NCBI GenBank assembly: GCA_026389695.1
Contig: JAPLHI010000117.1
Coordinates: 1-5,955 of the forward strand
Source: Chloroflexota bacterium
GTDB lineage: Bacteria > Chloroflexota > Dehalococcoidia > GIF9 > UBA5629
Length of the DNA: 5,955 nt
Reading direction: 5' to 3'
Part shown: piece after piece, positions 1 through 5,673 of the stretch
Numbering within the stretch: the stretch's first letter is position 1
Layout: each line of letters starts with the position of its first letter
Translations under genes and position numbers: made by a program
The notes under the pieces: generated by a model
What the model saw: only the letters and a program-made list of their open reading frames with translations
Told to the model about the DNA's origin: nothing
Database searches by the model: none

Positions 1-933
1 ACGTTTCCGCTACCGATGACCAATGCATGGGTGGCCGGTACGGGCATGCCGCCATTGCGGTTGCCATTTCCGGTGCTGGAGGCGCCGGCCAGCGCTGCCG
101 TGTGGAGGTCATAATAAAATTGCACAACCTTCCCGTGGCCGACAAGCGCATTCATGCGTGCCGGTATGCCCTCGTCGTCAAAGGGCGCGCTGCCCGGTTG
201 GCAGGGTATAGTGGGGTCGTCATTTAACGAGAATTTACGGTCGAATATCACAGATCCCAGTTTATCTTTCAAGGGTGAAGCGCCATCCAGAACGGTTTTC
301 CCGTTAAAGGCTGAGATAAGCGGCGCCAGCAGGGCGCCGGCAACCCCGTAGGGTGTGAAAATGACCGGCATTGTGCCCGATTTCAGGGAGGCGTTTTCCC
401 TGGCCAGGTCAAGCTGCCTGATGATCTCCGCGGTAACCGGTTTGTGTTCAGATATCGGCCGGCACGAGCTCTGGATATCGCCGACGTAAAGTATGTCGCC
501 ATCCCTGACCAGCATGCCGTCCATGCTGACGCTGAAATTAGTGCGTTTATAAGAGGCATGGCTGCCGCCGGTGCTGGCTATATCGAACGTGGTGGCGCCG
601 CGTGATACGCTGCCTTCACATAATATGCCGGGCGTATTTTTGCAGACAGCTTCTATGATGGTTTCTCCCAGGGCTATCATGTCGTCGATTTTGACATGCT
701 CGACTGGTTTCCAGTGCCATATTCACCAGGTCCGCGGCGTTGATCCTTCCGCTGGCCTGGGCAAAGCCCATCCTTCCATTCTTGACGATGCGTAAAGCGG
801 TGGCGGTGGTCTCCTTGGTCAGTATCTGCTTGAGGCGGTTGGCCTCAAACTGTACCGGGGTCCGGCTGGAGGTAACCCGGAAAACCTCGGCGCTCTCAGC
901 GGATTTGCTGGCTATGGCAAGTATCTCGTCCAC
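1..933 (-). pseudogene. tldE: TldE/PmbA-type subunit of the TldD/TldE protease, frame-disrupted and cut by the window edge
   Basis: This is the non-catalytic partner of TldD. In E. coli, TldD and TldE (PmbA) form a cytoplasmic heterodimer that degrades unfolded peptides and matures microcin B17 and the antitoxin CcdA. Reading starts at GTG 931-933, directly after the tldD stop (TGAGTG), so the two are translationally linked. The first frame gives about 76 residues of TldE N-terminal domain, ending in LVNMALETS; continued, it stops at 616. From about 717 down to base 1, a frame shifted by +1 is open without any stop. It encodes the rest of the domain: VKIDDMIALGE, then PVIFTPYGVAGALLAPL, LDGASPLKDKLGS, APFDDEGIPAR and ALAGASSTGNGN. 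There is no HExxxH motif, as expected for TldE. Compared from memory with E. coli TldE, about 25 residues between ALET and VKIDD are missing at the junction. The cause is either a real deletion plus frameshift or an assembly error. About 120 C-terminal residues lie outside the window. Confidence 0.85.
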
Positions 934-2292
934 TCATTTACCTCCAACCAGGCAATTCCTGATGCGTATGTGCGGGCTCCCATTAGACACGGGCAATGGC
1001 GACTGCCCGGCCTTGCCACAACCACCACCCTGGTTCATATCAAGGTCATTGCCTATGGAATCTATGTTCTCCAGCGTGGTGAAAACATTGCCGGTCAGAA
1101 CTACGGGACGCAGCAGCTCCTCTATTTTCCCGTTGCGTATCATATAGGCTTCCCCGGCGGAAAAGGTGAACATTTCCAGGCTCGTAGTTCCGCCGTACCA
1201 ATCCCTGGCATACACGCCTTCCTTGATATCACCGATCATTTCTGCGAAGGTTGCTTGGCCCGGTTCGATATATGTGTTGGTCATACGCACAATAGGAGGG
1301 AATAAGTAGCTAATAGCCCTGGCATTGCCGGTCGTCTGCTCTCCCATCCTGGCCGCGGTTTCTCTGGAGTGCAGCCTGCTGGTCAACACTCCTTCTTTTA
1401 TCAAGTACGTTTTGGTAGAGGGAGTTCCTTCGTCATCATACTTAAAGCTGCCTCGATAGCCCGGAACGGCGGCGCCGTCGACTATATTAAGATGTTTACC
1501 TCCGAAGCGGCGGCCGAGTACCATGATCTCACGGAGCTGCGGGTTCTCATAAATATGATCGGCTTCCGAAAGGTGTCCGAAGGCCTCGTGGACAAAGACA
1601 CCGGCAAGCACCGGGTCAAGAACCACGGTATAGGGGCCTCCTTTTACCTGTGGAGCAGTTAGAAGCGCCGCTGCGCGGGCAGCGATGTCTTTAGCCTTAA
1701 CATGTAAGTTCTCGATAGCTGAGAAATCACCTTTGCTGCCCATGCTTAAGCCCACCTGCTGAACCTCGCCATCCTTGCCGGCAATTGCGGTCAATCTTAA
1801 ACTGAGGTCGATGCGACTTTGTTCTATAAAAGTTCCTTCGGAATTAGCAAAGGAGACTTTTTTCTTGCCGTCAGCATACCCGATGCTGGTGGTCCTTATA
1901 TTTGGAACGCCAAGCATTATGTTGTTGTATTCATCGAGCAGGGCTTTTTTTGTCGATAAGGGTATGTCCAGAGGGTTTTTTCTGAATTCGGCTTCGACTT
2001 TATCCGTAACCGGCGCTGCAGCGCTGAACTGGCTTTCCTCCTTGCCTACGTACCTGGCTTGCTCTACGGCTAAAGCTACTTTTTCGGATAAATTATCCAG
2101 GTTATTGAAGCTTACAAAACCCCAGCCCCCCTTTACCAGCGCTCTGACATTTCCGCCAATGCTGGCAGTGCGCCCCGCTTCCTCAAGCCGCTGGCCCCGA
2201 TAGACTAAACGGGTTGAGTTGCTTTCTTCGAGGCGGATTTCAATGTAGTCCGCGTTATGCCCTTTGAGGGCGGTGAAAAGGCGATCCTGCAT
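934..2292 (-). CDS. tldD: TldD, catalytic zinc metalloprotease subunit of TldD/TldE
   Basis: TldD is the metal-bearing subunit of the cytoplasmic TldD/TldE heterodimer. It takes extended or unfolded peptides into an internal chamber and is known in other bacteria for processing modified peptides and antitoxins. The product is 452 residues, close to the usual 450-480. An N-terminal domain covers about 1-200. The zinc motif HEAFGH is at 235-240 (His235, Glu236, His240), followed by LSEADHIYENP. The conserved C-terminal stretch GGGCGKAGQSPLPVSNG contains Cys425, the equivalent of the third zinc ligand. FKYDDEGTPS (about 283-292) and SRETAARMGEQTTGNARA are also typical of the family. The ATG at 2290-2292 is the first start after the intergenic region; its ribosome site is weak (only GGAT in front). 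The reading frame is intact, in contrast to the adjoining tldE, whose GTG follows the stop with no gap. No candidate peptide substrate gene is visible nearby. Confidence 0.95.
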   Translation of the reverse strand: MQDRLFTALKGHNADYIEIRLEESNSTRLVYRGQRLEEAGRTASIGGNVRALVKGGWGFVSFNNLDNLSEKVALAVEQARYVGKEESQFSAAAPVTDKVEAEFRKNPLDIPLSTKKALLDEYNNIMLGVPNIRTTSIGYADGKKKVSFANSEGTFIEQSRIDLSLRLTAIAGKDGEVQQVGLSMGSKGDFSAIENLHVKAKDIAARAAALLTAPQVKGGPYTVVLDPVLAGVFVHEAFGHLSEADHIYENPQLREIMVLGRRFGGKHLNIVDGAAVPGYRGSFKYDDEGTPSTKTYLIKEGVLTSRLHSRETAARMGEQTTGNARAISYLFPPIVRMTNTYIEPGQATFAEMIGDIKEGVYARDWYGGTTSLEMFTFSAGEAYMIRNGKIEELLRPVVLTGNVFTTLENIDSIGNDLDMNQGGGCGKAGQSPLPVSNGSPHIRIRNCLVGGK

Positions 2293-2311
2293 GTGTTTAT
2301 CCGAATAATCA

Positions 2312-2320
2312 ATTCTAACA
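2312..2320 (-). promoter_or_regulatory. Candidate extended -10 promoter for tldD
   Basis: Read on the minus strand, the sequence is TGTTAGAAT: a TGn element directly followed by TAGAAT (5 of 6 to TATAAT). No good -35 box sits at the right distance, as is common for extended -10 promoters. Transcription would start near 2305 and give a leader of about 13 nt. A perfect 12-bp palindrome, CAAATATATTTG (2319-2330), overlaps the upstream edge and could be an operator or simply AT-rich sequence. This is a motif match only. Confidence 0.3.
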
Positions 2321-2421
2321 AATATATTTGATTGAAGCGAAAGGATAATATTTTTTTATGAATGCGGCGTAACCATATCAGCTACATTTTTCCCTCGTTT
2401 CACACTAAATCTAAATATGAA

Positions 2422-2465
2422 TAGACATTTAGAAATTCCGGTTATATACTTTTAGCGGGAGGGAG
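2422..2465 (+). promoter_or_regulatory. Sigma-70 promoter and Shine-Dalgarno for the SWIM protein gene
   Basis: TAGACA (2422-2427, 5 of 6 to TTGACA) and TATACT (2445-2450, 5 of 6 to TATAAT) are separated by exactly 17 nt. Transcription would begin near 2457. That is the first base of GGGAGGGAG (2457-2465), a strong ribosome binding site with GGAGG ending 6 nt before the ATG at 2469. The leader would therefore be only about 12 nt and consist almost entirely of the Shine-Dalgarno sequence, leaving no room for regulation in the leader RNA. The remainder of the 176-bp gap (2293-2468) is AT-rich and holds no ORF that I can support. Confidence 0.55.
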
Positions 2466-2468
2466 CCA

Positions 2469-2723
2469 ATGCAGTCAAGCCTCATCAGTAAACTCGAAAA
2501 AGCCAAACGCTATGCAGAAGAGCCGGAACGTGTATCAATCTCCTCTTTCTCAGCCGTTTTTCGTGGTGAAAATAACGATCACGTTCTTGGCTTAAGCGAA
2601 GGAAAATGGCACTGCAACTGCCACTTTTTCTCACAGTGGGGAGAATGTGCACACATCATGACCTTGCAGCGCCTGCTCGCCAGGATGCTCCCCGGGCAGC
2701 CTGACCCTGCTATTCGGGCTTAA
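2469..2723 (+). CDS. Small SWIM zinc-finger protein
   Basis: This encodes an 84-residue protein. An N-terminal segment of about 45 residues begins with a basic helix-like stretch (SLISKLEKAKRYAEEPERV) and continues into a probable beta-rich part (SISSFSAVFRG, HVLGLSEGKWH). It is followed by a SWIM zinc motif, CxCx8CxH: Cys49, Cys51, Cys60 and His62 in WHCNCHFFSQWGECAHI. The tail after LARML is short and proline-rich. SWIM fingers bind DNA or proteins and normally sit inside larger proteins such as SWI2/SNF2 helicases, MuDR transposases and MEKK1-type kinases; here the finger is almost the whole protein. The ATG is set by the strong GGAGG 6 nt upstream. The gene is transcribed divergently from tldD and convergently with folC, so it is probably monocistronic. 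Its function is unknown; a nucleic-acid-binding accessory role is a guess. The ORF ends with two adjacent in-frame stops, TAA TAG. Confidence 0.85.
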   Translation: MQSSLISKLEKAKRYAEEPERVSISSFSAVFRGENNDHVLGLSEGKWHCNCHFFSQWGECAHIMTLQRLLARMLPGQPDPAIRA

Positions 2724-2743
2724 TAGTCCAGTCTATTGTTTTA

Positions 2744-2761
2744 CGCCGCCGTGAACCGGCG
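2744..2761. terminator. Weak GC hairpin between convergent genes
   Basis: CGCCG (2744-2748) pairs with CGGCG (2757-2761) across an 8-nt loop, in the 51-bp gap between the converging SWIM gene and folC. The position suits a shared terminator. However, the stem is short and neither strand has a U-run after it, so intrinsic termination is doubtful. Confidence 0.25.
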
Positions 2762-2774
2762 CCGTATATCTATA

Positions 2775-4100
2775 TCAATTTACCCTGTTTAGTAAGATCG
2801 TTTCAGCCTCGGCAGCCAGGAAAAGCGAACCCGTAATCAAGATAAGGTCATCTTTATCCGCTTGTGCCAATATATTTACAACAGCGTCTTCCGGGTCAGG
2901 CTCTGTGTATACTTCCACACCCGCTTCTTTAAAAATTCGGGCAAGGTGATCTACGCTGGCAGCCCTTGGGTGATGGGATTGCGTAAGAATAATCCGGTTC
3001 GCCAAGCCCGAAAGCTCTTGCGCCATGCCTTGAATATCTTTATCCCGTGAAGACCCGAAGACGATAAATACTTTTTTATAGCTAAGGAATTTTTTAATGG
3101 ATTGGATTACCTTTTTTATGGAATAGGCATTATGAGCGCCGTCCGCTATTACCAGAGGTGAACGCTTTAAAATTTGAAGCCGGGCCGGCCATCTCACGGA
3201 GCTTAGTCCCTTTGCGATATCAGCATATTCGATATGCGACCCTCTTTGTGACAGTATATTCAGTGCTGATACCGCAAGCGCCGCGTTTTCGAGCTGATAT
3301 TCTCCCAGAAGCGGAACAGTCAGGTCATAAACTCCGGTTTTATCCGATAATTTAAAAATTTGCCTGTCAAGGTCACCGCCGGTCCTCTGCCAGGTTATAT
3401 CTTTACCTGCTTTGATTAAAGGCACTTTCAACTCACGGCATTTTCTCTTAATTACGGCTTCGACTTCCGTTGGTTGCGGAGCGCTGATCACTGTACAGCC
3501 GGGCTTAATAATCCCCGCTTTCTCGCCGGCAATCTGCTCCAGGGTCTCGCCGAGAATCTGCGTATGATCCAGACTAATGGACGTGATGATACAAATATCG
3601 GGATTTACCACATTAGTGGCATCCAATCTGCCTCCCATTCCCACCTCGAGGACCTGGTAATCAGCATTTTTCTTACTGAAATAGAGAAACGCCATGGCAG
3701 TTAAAACTTCGAAAGTGGTTAATTTGCCGAATCGAGCTTGGGCATTTATCGAGCGGACAAACGGCTTGAGCACGGCAGCGATAGCGGTAAAATCCTTTTT
3801 CGTTATCAACCTGCCGTTTAACGCGATCCTTTCCCTCCAGGTGTGCAGATGCGGTGAAGTGAAGAGGCCGGTCCTGTATTTTGCCGTGCTGAGCACGCTT
3901 GATATCATGGCGGCGGTGCTTCCCTTGCCCTTGGTGCCCGTAATATGAATAGTGCCCCGGCCCCGATGCGGATTGTTCACTGAACCGAGCAGAAGTTCCA
4001 TCCTCCTCAAATCATAGTTGGCTGCATTATAAATAACGGCTGACGATGTTTCGTAGTCAGTGAGACTGACAAGGAATTGCTCCGCCTGCAGGTAATTCAT
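2775..4100 (-). CDS. folC: Bifunctional folylpolyglutamate synthase / dihydrofolate synthase
   Basis: FolC adds L-glutamate to dihydropteroate and/or to reduced folates using ATP, making and retaining folate cofactors in the cytoplasm. From the ATG at 4098-4100 the product is 441 residues, in the normal FolC range. Motifs, in this numbering: P-loop GTKGKGS at 55-61, FTSPHL at about 80-85, EVGMGGRLDATN at about 152-163, SISLDHTQILG at about 174-184, AGEKAGIIK at about 191-199 (the family's conserved lysine region), GEYQLENAA at about 266-274, RWPARLQIL at about 303-311, and IADGAHN at about 318-324 in the C-terminal Mur-ligase domain. The frame is open upstream to a TTG at 4163, and an ATG at 4110-4112 is also possible with GGAG 10 nt before it. 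I prefer 4100 because MNYLQAEQFLVSLTDYE matches usual FolC N-termini and because a -10 box overlaps the 4112 ATG. No other folate gene is in the window. Confidence 0.95.
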   Translation of the reverse strand: MNYLQAEQFLVSLTDYETSSAVIYNAANYDLRRMELLLGSVNNPHRGRGTIHITGTKGKGSTAAMISSVLSTAKYRTGLFTSPHLHTWRERIALNGRLITKKDFTAIAAVLKPFVRSINAQARFGKLTTFEVLTAMAFLYFSKKNADYQVLEVGMGGRLDATNVVNPDICIITSISLDHTQILGETLEQIAGEKAGIIKPGCTVISAPQPTEVEAVIKRKCRELKVPLIKAGKDITWQRTGGDLDRQIFKLSDKTGVYDLTVPLLGEYQLENAALAVSALNILSQRGSHIEYADIAKGLSSVRWPARLQILKRSPLVIADGAHNAYSIKKVIQSIKKFLSYKKVFIVFGSSRDKDIQGMAQELSGLANRIILTQSHHPRAASVDHLARIFKEAGVEVYTEPDPEDAVVNILAQADKDDLILITGSLFLAAEAETILLNRVN

Positions 4101-4110
4101 GATAGAGTGC

Positions 4111-4119
4111 ATTATAGCA
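4111..4119 (-). promoter_or_regulatory. Extended -10 promoter for folC
   Basis: On the minus strand the sequence is TGCTATAAT, a perfect extended -10 (TGn plus TATAAT). Transcription would start near 4104, about 4 nt before the ATG at 4100, giving an almost leaderless mRNA. The last two bases of the box are the first two of the alternative ATG at 4110-4112, so a transcript from this promoter could not use that start. No clear -35 is present (ATGTGC at 17-nt spacing). Confidence 0.45.
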
Positions 4120-4173
4120 TCGCTCCGGCGAGTGCACATAAGGCAGTGTGATTTGATATACAATAAAATACTT

Positions 4174-4182
4174 GAGGAGGAG
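4174..4182 (+). promoter_or_regulatory. Strong Shine-Dalgarno without an ATG/GTG/TTG at the expected distance
   Basis: GAGGAGGAG is the strongest plus-strand ribosome-binding match in the folC to glycosyltransferase gap. At 7 nt downstream lies ATA (4190-4192), which opens a frame running to TAG at 4351. The nearest canonical start in that frame is TTG at 4211, 28 nt after the motif. Upstream, TTGATA (4153-4158) and TAAAAT (4164-4169) are AT-rich, but their spacing is too short for a standard promoter. A possible extended -10, TGATATACA (4154-4162), is weak. Confidence 0.4.
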
Positions 4183-4189
4183 AACGTAA

Positions 4190-4351
4190 ATACTATCGCC
4201 AGAAGTCCAATTGAAGATCATTGAGCTTGCCTGGGAACGGGTTCTCAAAAGCAGAGCAAGTGGCGCTATACCGCTGGCGGAGTCCGTCAAGGATATGGGC
4301 AGGAGGTTCGACGAGGCCTACACGTCAATTTACGCGACTGTGAAGGAGTAG
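4190..4351 (+). CDS. Probable small helical protein with ATA (or downstream TTG) start, function unknown
   Basis: I do not recognise this protein. The frame opens after TAA (4187-4189) and runs to TAG (4349-4351), giving 53 codons if ATA at 4190 is the start or 47 from TTG at 4211. The protein begins (M)LSPEVQLKIIELAWERV, continues through KSRASGAIPLAESVKDM, and ends YATVKE. It looks like two amphipathic helices joined by a Ser-Gly-Ala-Ile-Pro turn, with the charge and hydrophobic spacing of a real protein. A strong GAGGAGGAG lies 7 nt before the ATA. The N-terminus M-L-S-P-E-V reads naturally if ATA stands for Met. It fills most of the otherwise empty 4101-4377 gap, diverging from folC and converging on the glycosyltransferase. 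Either it is a real gene with a rare AUA start, a gene whose ATG mutated to ATA, or a chance frame. Coordinates and existence are inferred from composition and the ribosome site. Confidence 0.5.
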   Translation: MLSPEVQLKIIELAWERVLKSRASGAIPLAESVKDMGRRFDEAYTSIYATVKE

Positions 4352-4377
4352 CAGCCTGCAGTATATCTGAAGCGCAA

Positions 4378-5547
4378 TTAAGGCCGCACGGTTTTAGGCA
4401 TGCTGCGGTCCTTCCATTTTGCTTTGCCCTGCATGGTGAGCACCATCGATGAAAAAGCCACAGCCGTCATAAATAAGGCGCTGATGGGACTGAGAAAAAT
4501 AAGGTACAGCGGAAAGTGAAAACGGTGGTTGCTTACTGTAAATAGCAGCAGGGAAAGGAAGATCCCCATCGCGGCCTCAACTTTGATTTCGAATGGCAGA
4601 GCGGGCTGTGCCAGGCCGATGCCCAGCATTATCCAGGGCTCAACAAAGATGGCCAGAACCACTGTCCACATGAATACGAGAAAGAAGGGATCGAAGTTAA
4701 ATGAAGCAAAGGTGCTCTTGGTCAACCCTTTCCACAGCTGGTCGAAATTGCGGTACATGCGGCATAGCACCTGATCGTTGCCGTCGAGAAGCCTGTAAAC
4801 CATCCCCATGGAATGCACTTTTCTGCCTATAGCTATGTCATCCACGATATTTTGCCTGACCGAGGCGTAACCGCCCACGGCTTCATAGGTAGATCTCTTA
4901 AACAGCAGAAACTGTCCCAGCACGGAGAAAAGCAGGGGATTGCGCTGCAGCCGGGTCAGGCCCAGTGGAACTCCGCTCAACATACCGAGGTAAAAAGCAG
5001 GTATACTCAATATTTCCGACCATGTAACTATGATTTGCCTGGGAAGGGCTGAAATGAGAGCAGCGTTTTCTCCAACCAGGGCAGCCACCGCGCAACGCAG
5101 CATATCAGGCTGGTGCCAGGTATCCGCATCAACGAAAAGCAGCAGTTCCCCGTCTGATGCCTGGGCAAGCTGGTGGCAGGCCCAGTGCTTACCCAGCCAG
5201 TCGTCCGGCAAAGGCTTGCCTTTCAATATTGTCAGCCTTTTATCTTTGTCGGCTATTTCTTGAAGTATCTCCCAGGTGCGGTCGGTTGAATTGTCGTCCA
5301 GCACCATCACCTGGAAATCCGGATAGTCCTGCGCCAGAAGGGTATTCACGCACTTGCCGATATTATCCTCTTCATTGCGCGCAGGGACGAGCACGGAAAA
5401 GCGGGGGAAATGTTTGACCGGTGGATAGCTGTGCAGGCGCCGCAGATACCTTAAATTAGTCAGTGAAACGATGAGGTACCATGTCAGAACGAGTATTATA
5501 ACTGCCTGAGCATAAGAAAGGATGTCGAAAAGAAGATTATGTTGCAA
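4378..5547 (-). CDS. Membrane-anchored family 2 glycosyltransferase (CrtQ/HpnB-like)
   Basis: This 389-residue GT2 enzyme would transfer a sugar from a nucleotide-sugar donor to an acceptor at the inner face of the cytoplasmic membrane. An N-terminal membrane helix (about 9-29) precedes the GT-A domain: FSVLVPARNEEDNIG at 50-64, LDDNSTDRT at 83-91, WLGKHWACHQLA at 117-128, and the metal-binding DAD at 140-142 in LLLFVDADTW. VDDIAIG at 235-241 is the likely catalytic acidic motif, and RMYRNFDQLWKGL at 263-275 stands where the (Q/R)xxRW-type motif is expected. About four membrane segments follow (287-370), with a basic tail. This layout resembles carotenoid (CrtQ) and hopanoid-associated (HpnB) glycosyltransferases, but the acceptor cannot be read from the sequence. 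The start must be TTG 5545-5547: TAA lies three codons upstream in frame and no Met occurs near the N-terminus. AAGG lies 4 nt before it. A paralogue lies immediately upstream. Confidence 0.9.
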   Translation of the reverse strand: MQHNLLFDILSYAQAVIILVLTWYLIVSLTNLRYLRRLHSYPPVKHFPRFSVLVPARNEEDNIGKCVNTLLAQDYPDFQVMVLDDNSTDRTWEILQEIADKDKRLTILKGKPLPDDWLGKHWACHQLAQASDGELLLFVDADTWHQPDMLRCAVAALVGENAALISALPRQIIVTWSEILSIPAFYLGMLSGVPLGLTRLQRNPLLFSVLGQFLLFKRSTYEAVGGYASVRQNIVDDIAIGRKVHSMGMVYRLLDGNDQVLCRMYRNFDQLWKGLTKSTFASFNFDPFFLVFMWTVVLAIFVEPWIMLGIGLAQPALPFEIKVEAAMGIFLSLLLFTVSNHRFHFPLYLIFLSPISALFMTAVAFSSMVLTMQGKAKWKDRSMPKTVRP

Positions 5548-5608
5548 GTGACCTTATATAATATACCAACTGTTCCGAAAAATCTCATTCTACGGTAACA
5601 ATATTTTC

Positions 5609-5670
5609 GTAGGGGTGGGTTTTTAAACCCGCCCGCTGCCTGCCGGGCGCACCTGAAGGTACGCCCCTAC
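5609..5670. repeat. 62-bp double-hairpin intergenic repeat with GTAGGGG ends
   Basis: The element is bounded by an inverted repeat, GTAGGGG (5609-5615) and CCCCTAC (5664-5670). Inside are two hairpins. GGGTGGGTTT (5613-5622) pairs with AAACCCGCCC (5625-5634) with one G-U, and GGGCGCACCT (5645-5654) pairs with AGGTACGCCC (5657-5666) with one mismatch. It lies 3 bp beyond the stop of the right-hand glycosyltransferase and 61 bp before the start of the left-hand one. GC-rich palindromes with GTAGGGG-type ends are familiar as dispersed REP/MITE-like elements in several bacterial groups (from memory). No U-run follows on either strand, so it is not a standard terminator, although it could stabilise the upstream mRNA's 3' end. 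Confidence 0.7.
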
Positions 5671-5673
5671 AAC

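Noticed and set aside
616..702. Tail of the first tldE frame (after ETS to the stop at 616) as a genuine C-terminus
   Set aside because: The residues there (RACQNRRHDSPG and onward) are arginine/histidine-rich and unlike TldE, while the +1 frame over the same bases encodes good TldE sequence.
700..720. Programmed ribosomal frameshift in tldE
   Set aside because: No slippery run, stop codon at the shift site or stimulatory structure is evident, and about 25 residues of the linker also seem to be missing, which frameshifting would not explain.
740..1147. 135-codon plus-strand ORF
   Set aside because: It is the complement of the tldE N-terminus and tldD C-terminus; composition and lack of start signals mark it as a shadow.
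1775..2203. 142-codon plus-strand ORF
   Set aside because: It is antisense to tldD, which has clear family motifs throughout; the plus-strand product has no recognisable features or ribosome site.
2345..2360. TAATAT with TTGATT upstream as a second plus-strand promoter for the SWIM gene
   Set aside because: The spacing is only 12 nt, too short for sigma-70, and a much better promoter lies at 2422-2450.
4101..4163. N-terminal extension of FolC to TTG 4163
   Set aside because: The extra residues (cysteine- and arginine-containing) do not resemble FolC N-termini, TTG lacks a ribosome site, and a -10 box lies inside the extension.
4057..4290. 77-codon minus-strand ORF overlapping the folC start
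   Set aside because: It overlaps the folC N-terminus in another frame and is antisense to the better-supported small ORF; no ribosome site or protein-like pattern.
4380..4413. Inverted repeat AAGGCCGCA / TGCGGTCCTT as a terminator
   Set aside because: It has a bulge and a 15-nt loop, most of it lies inside the glycosyltransferase coding end, and no U-run follows on either strand.
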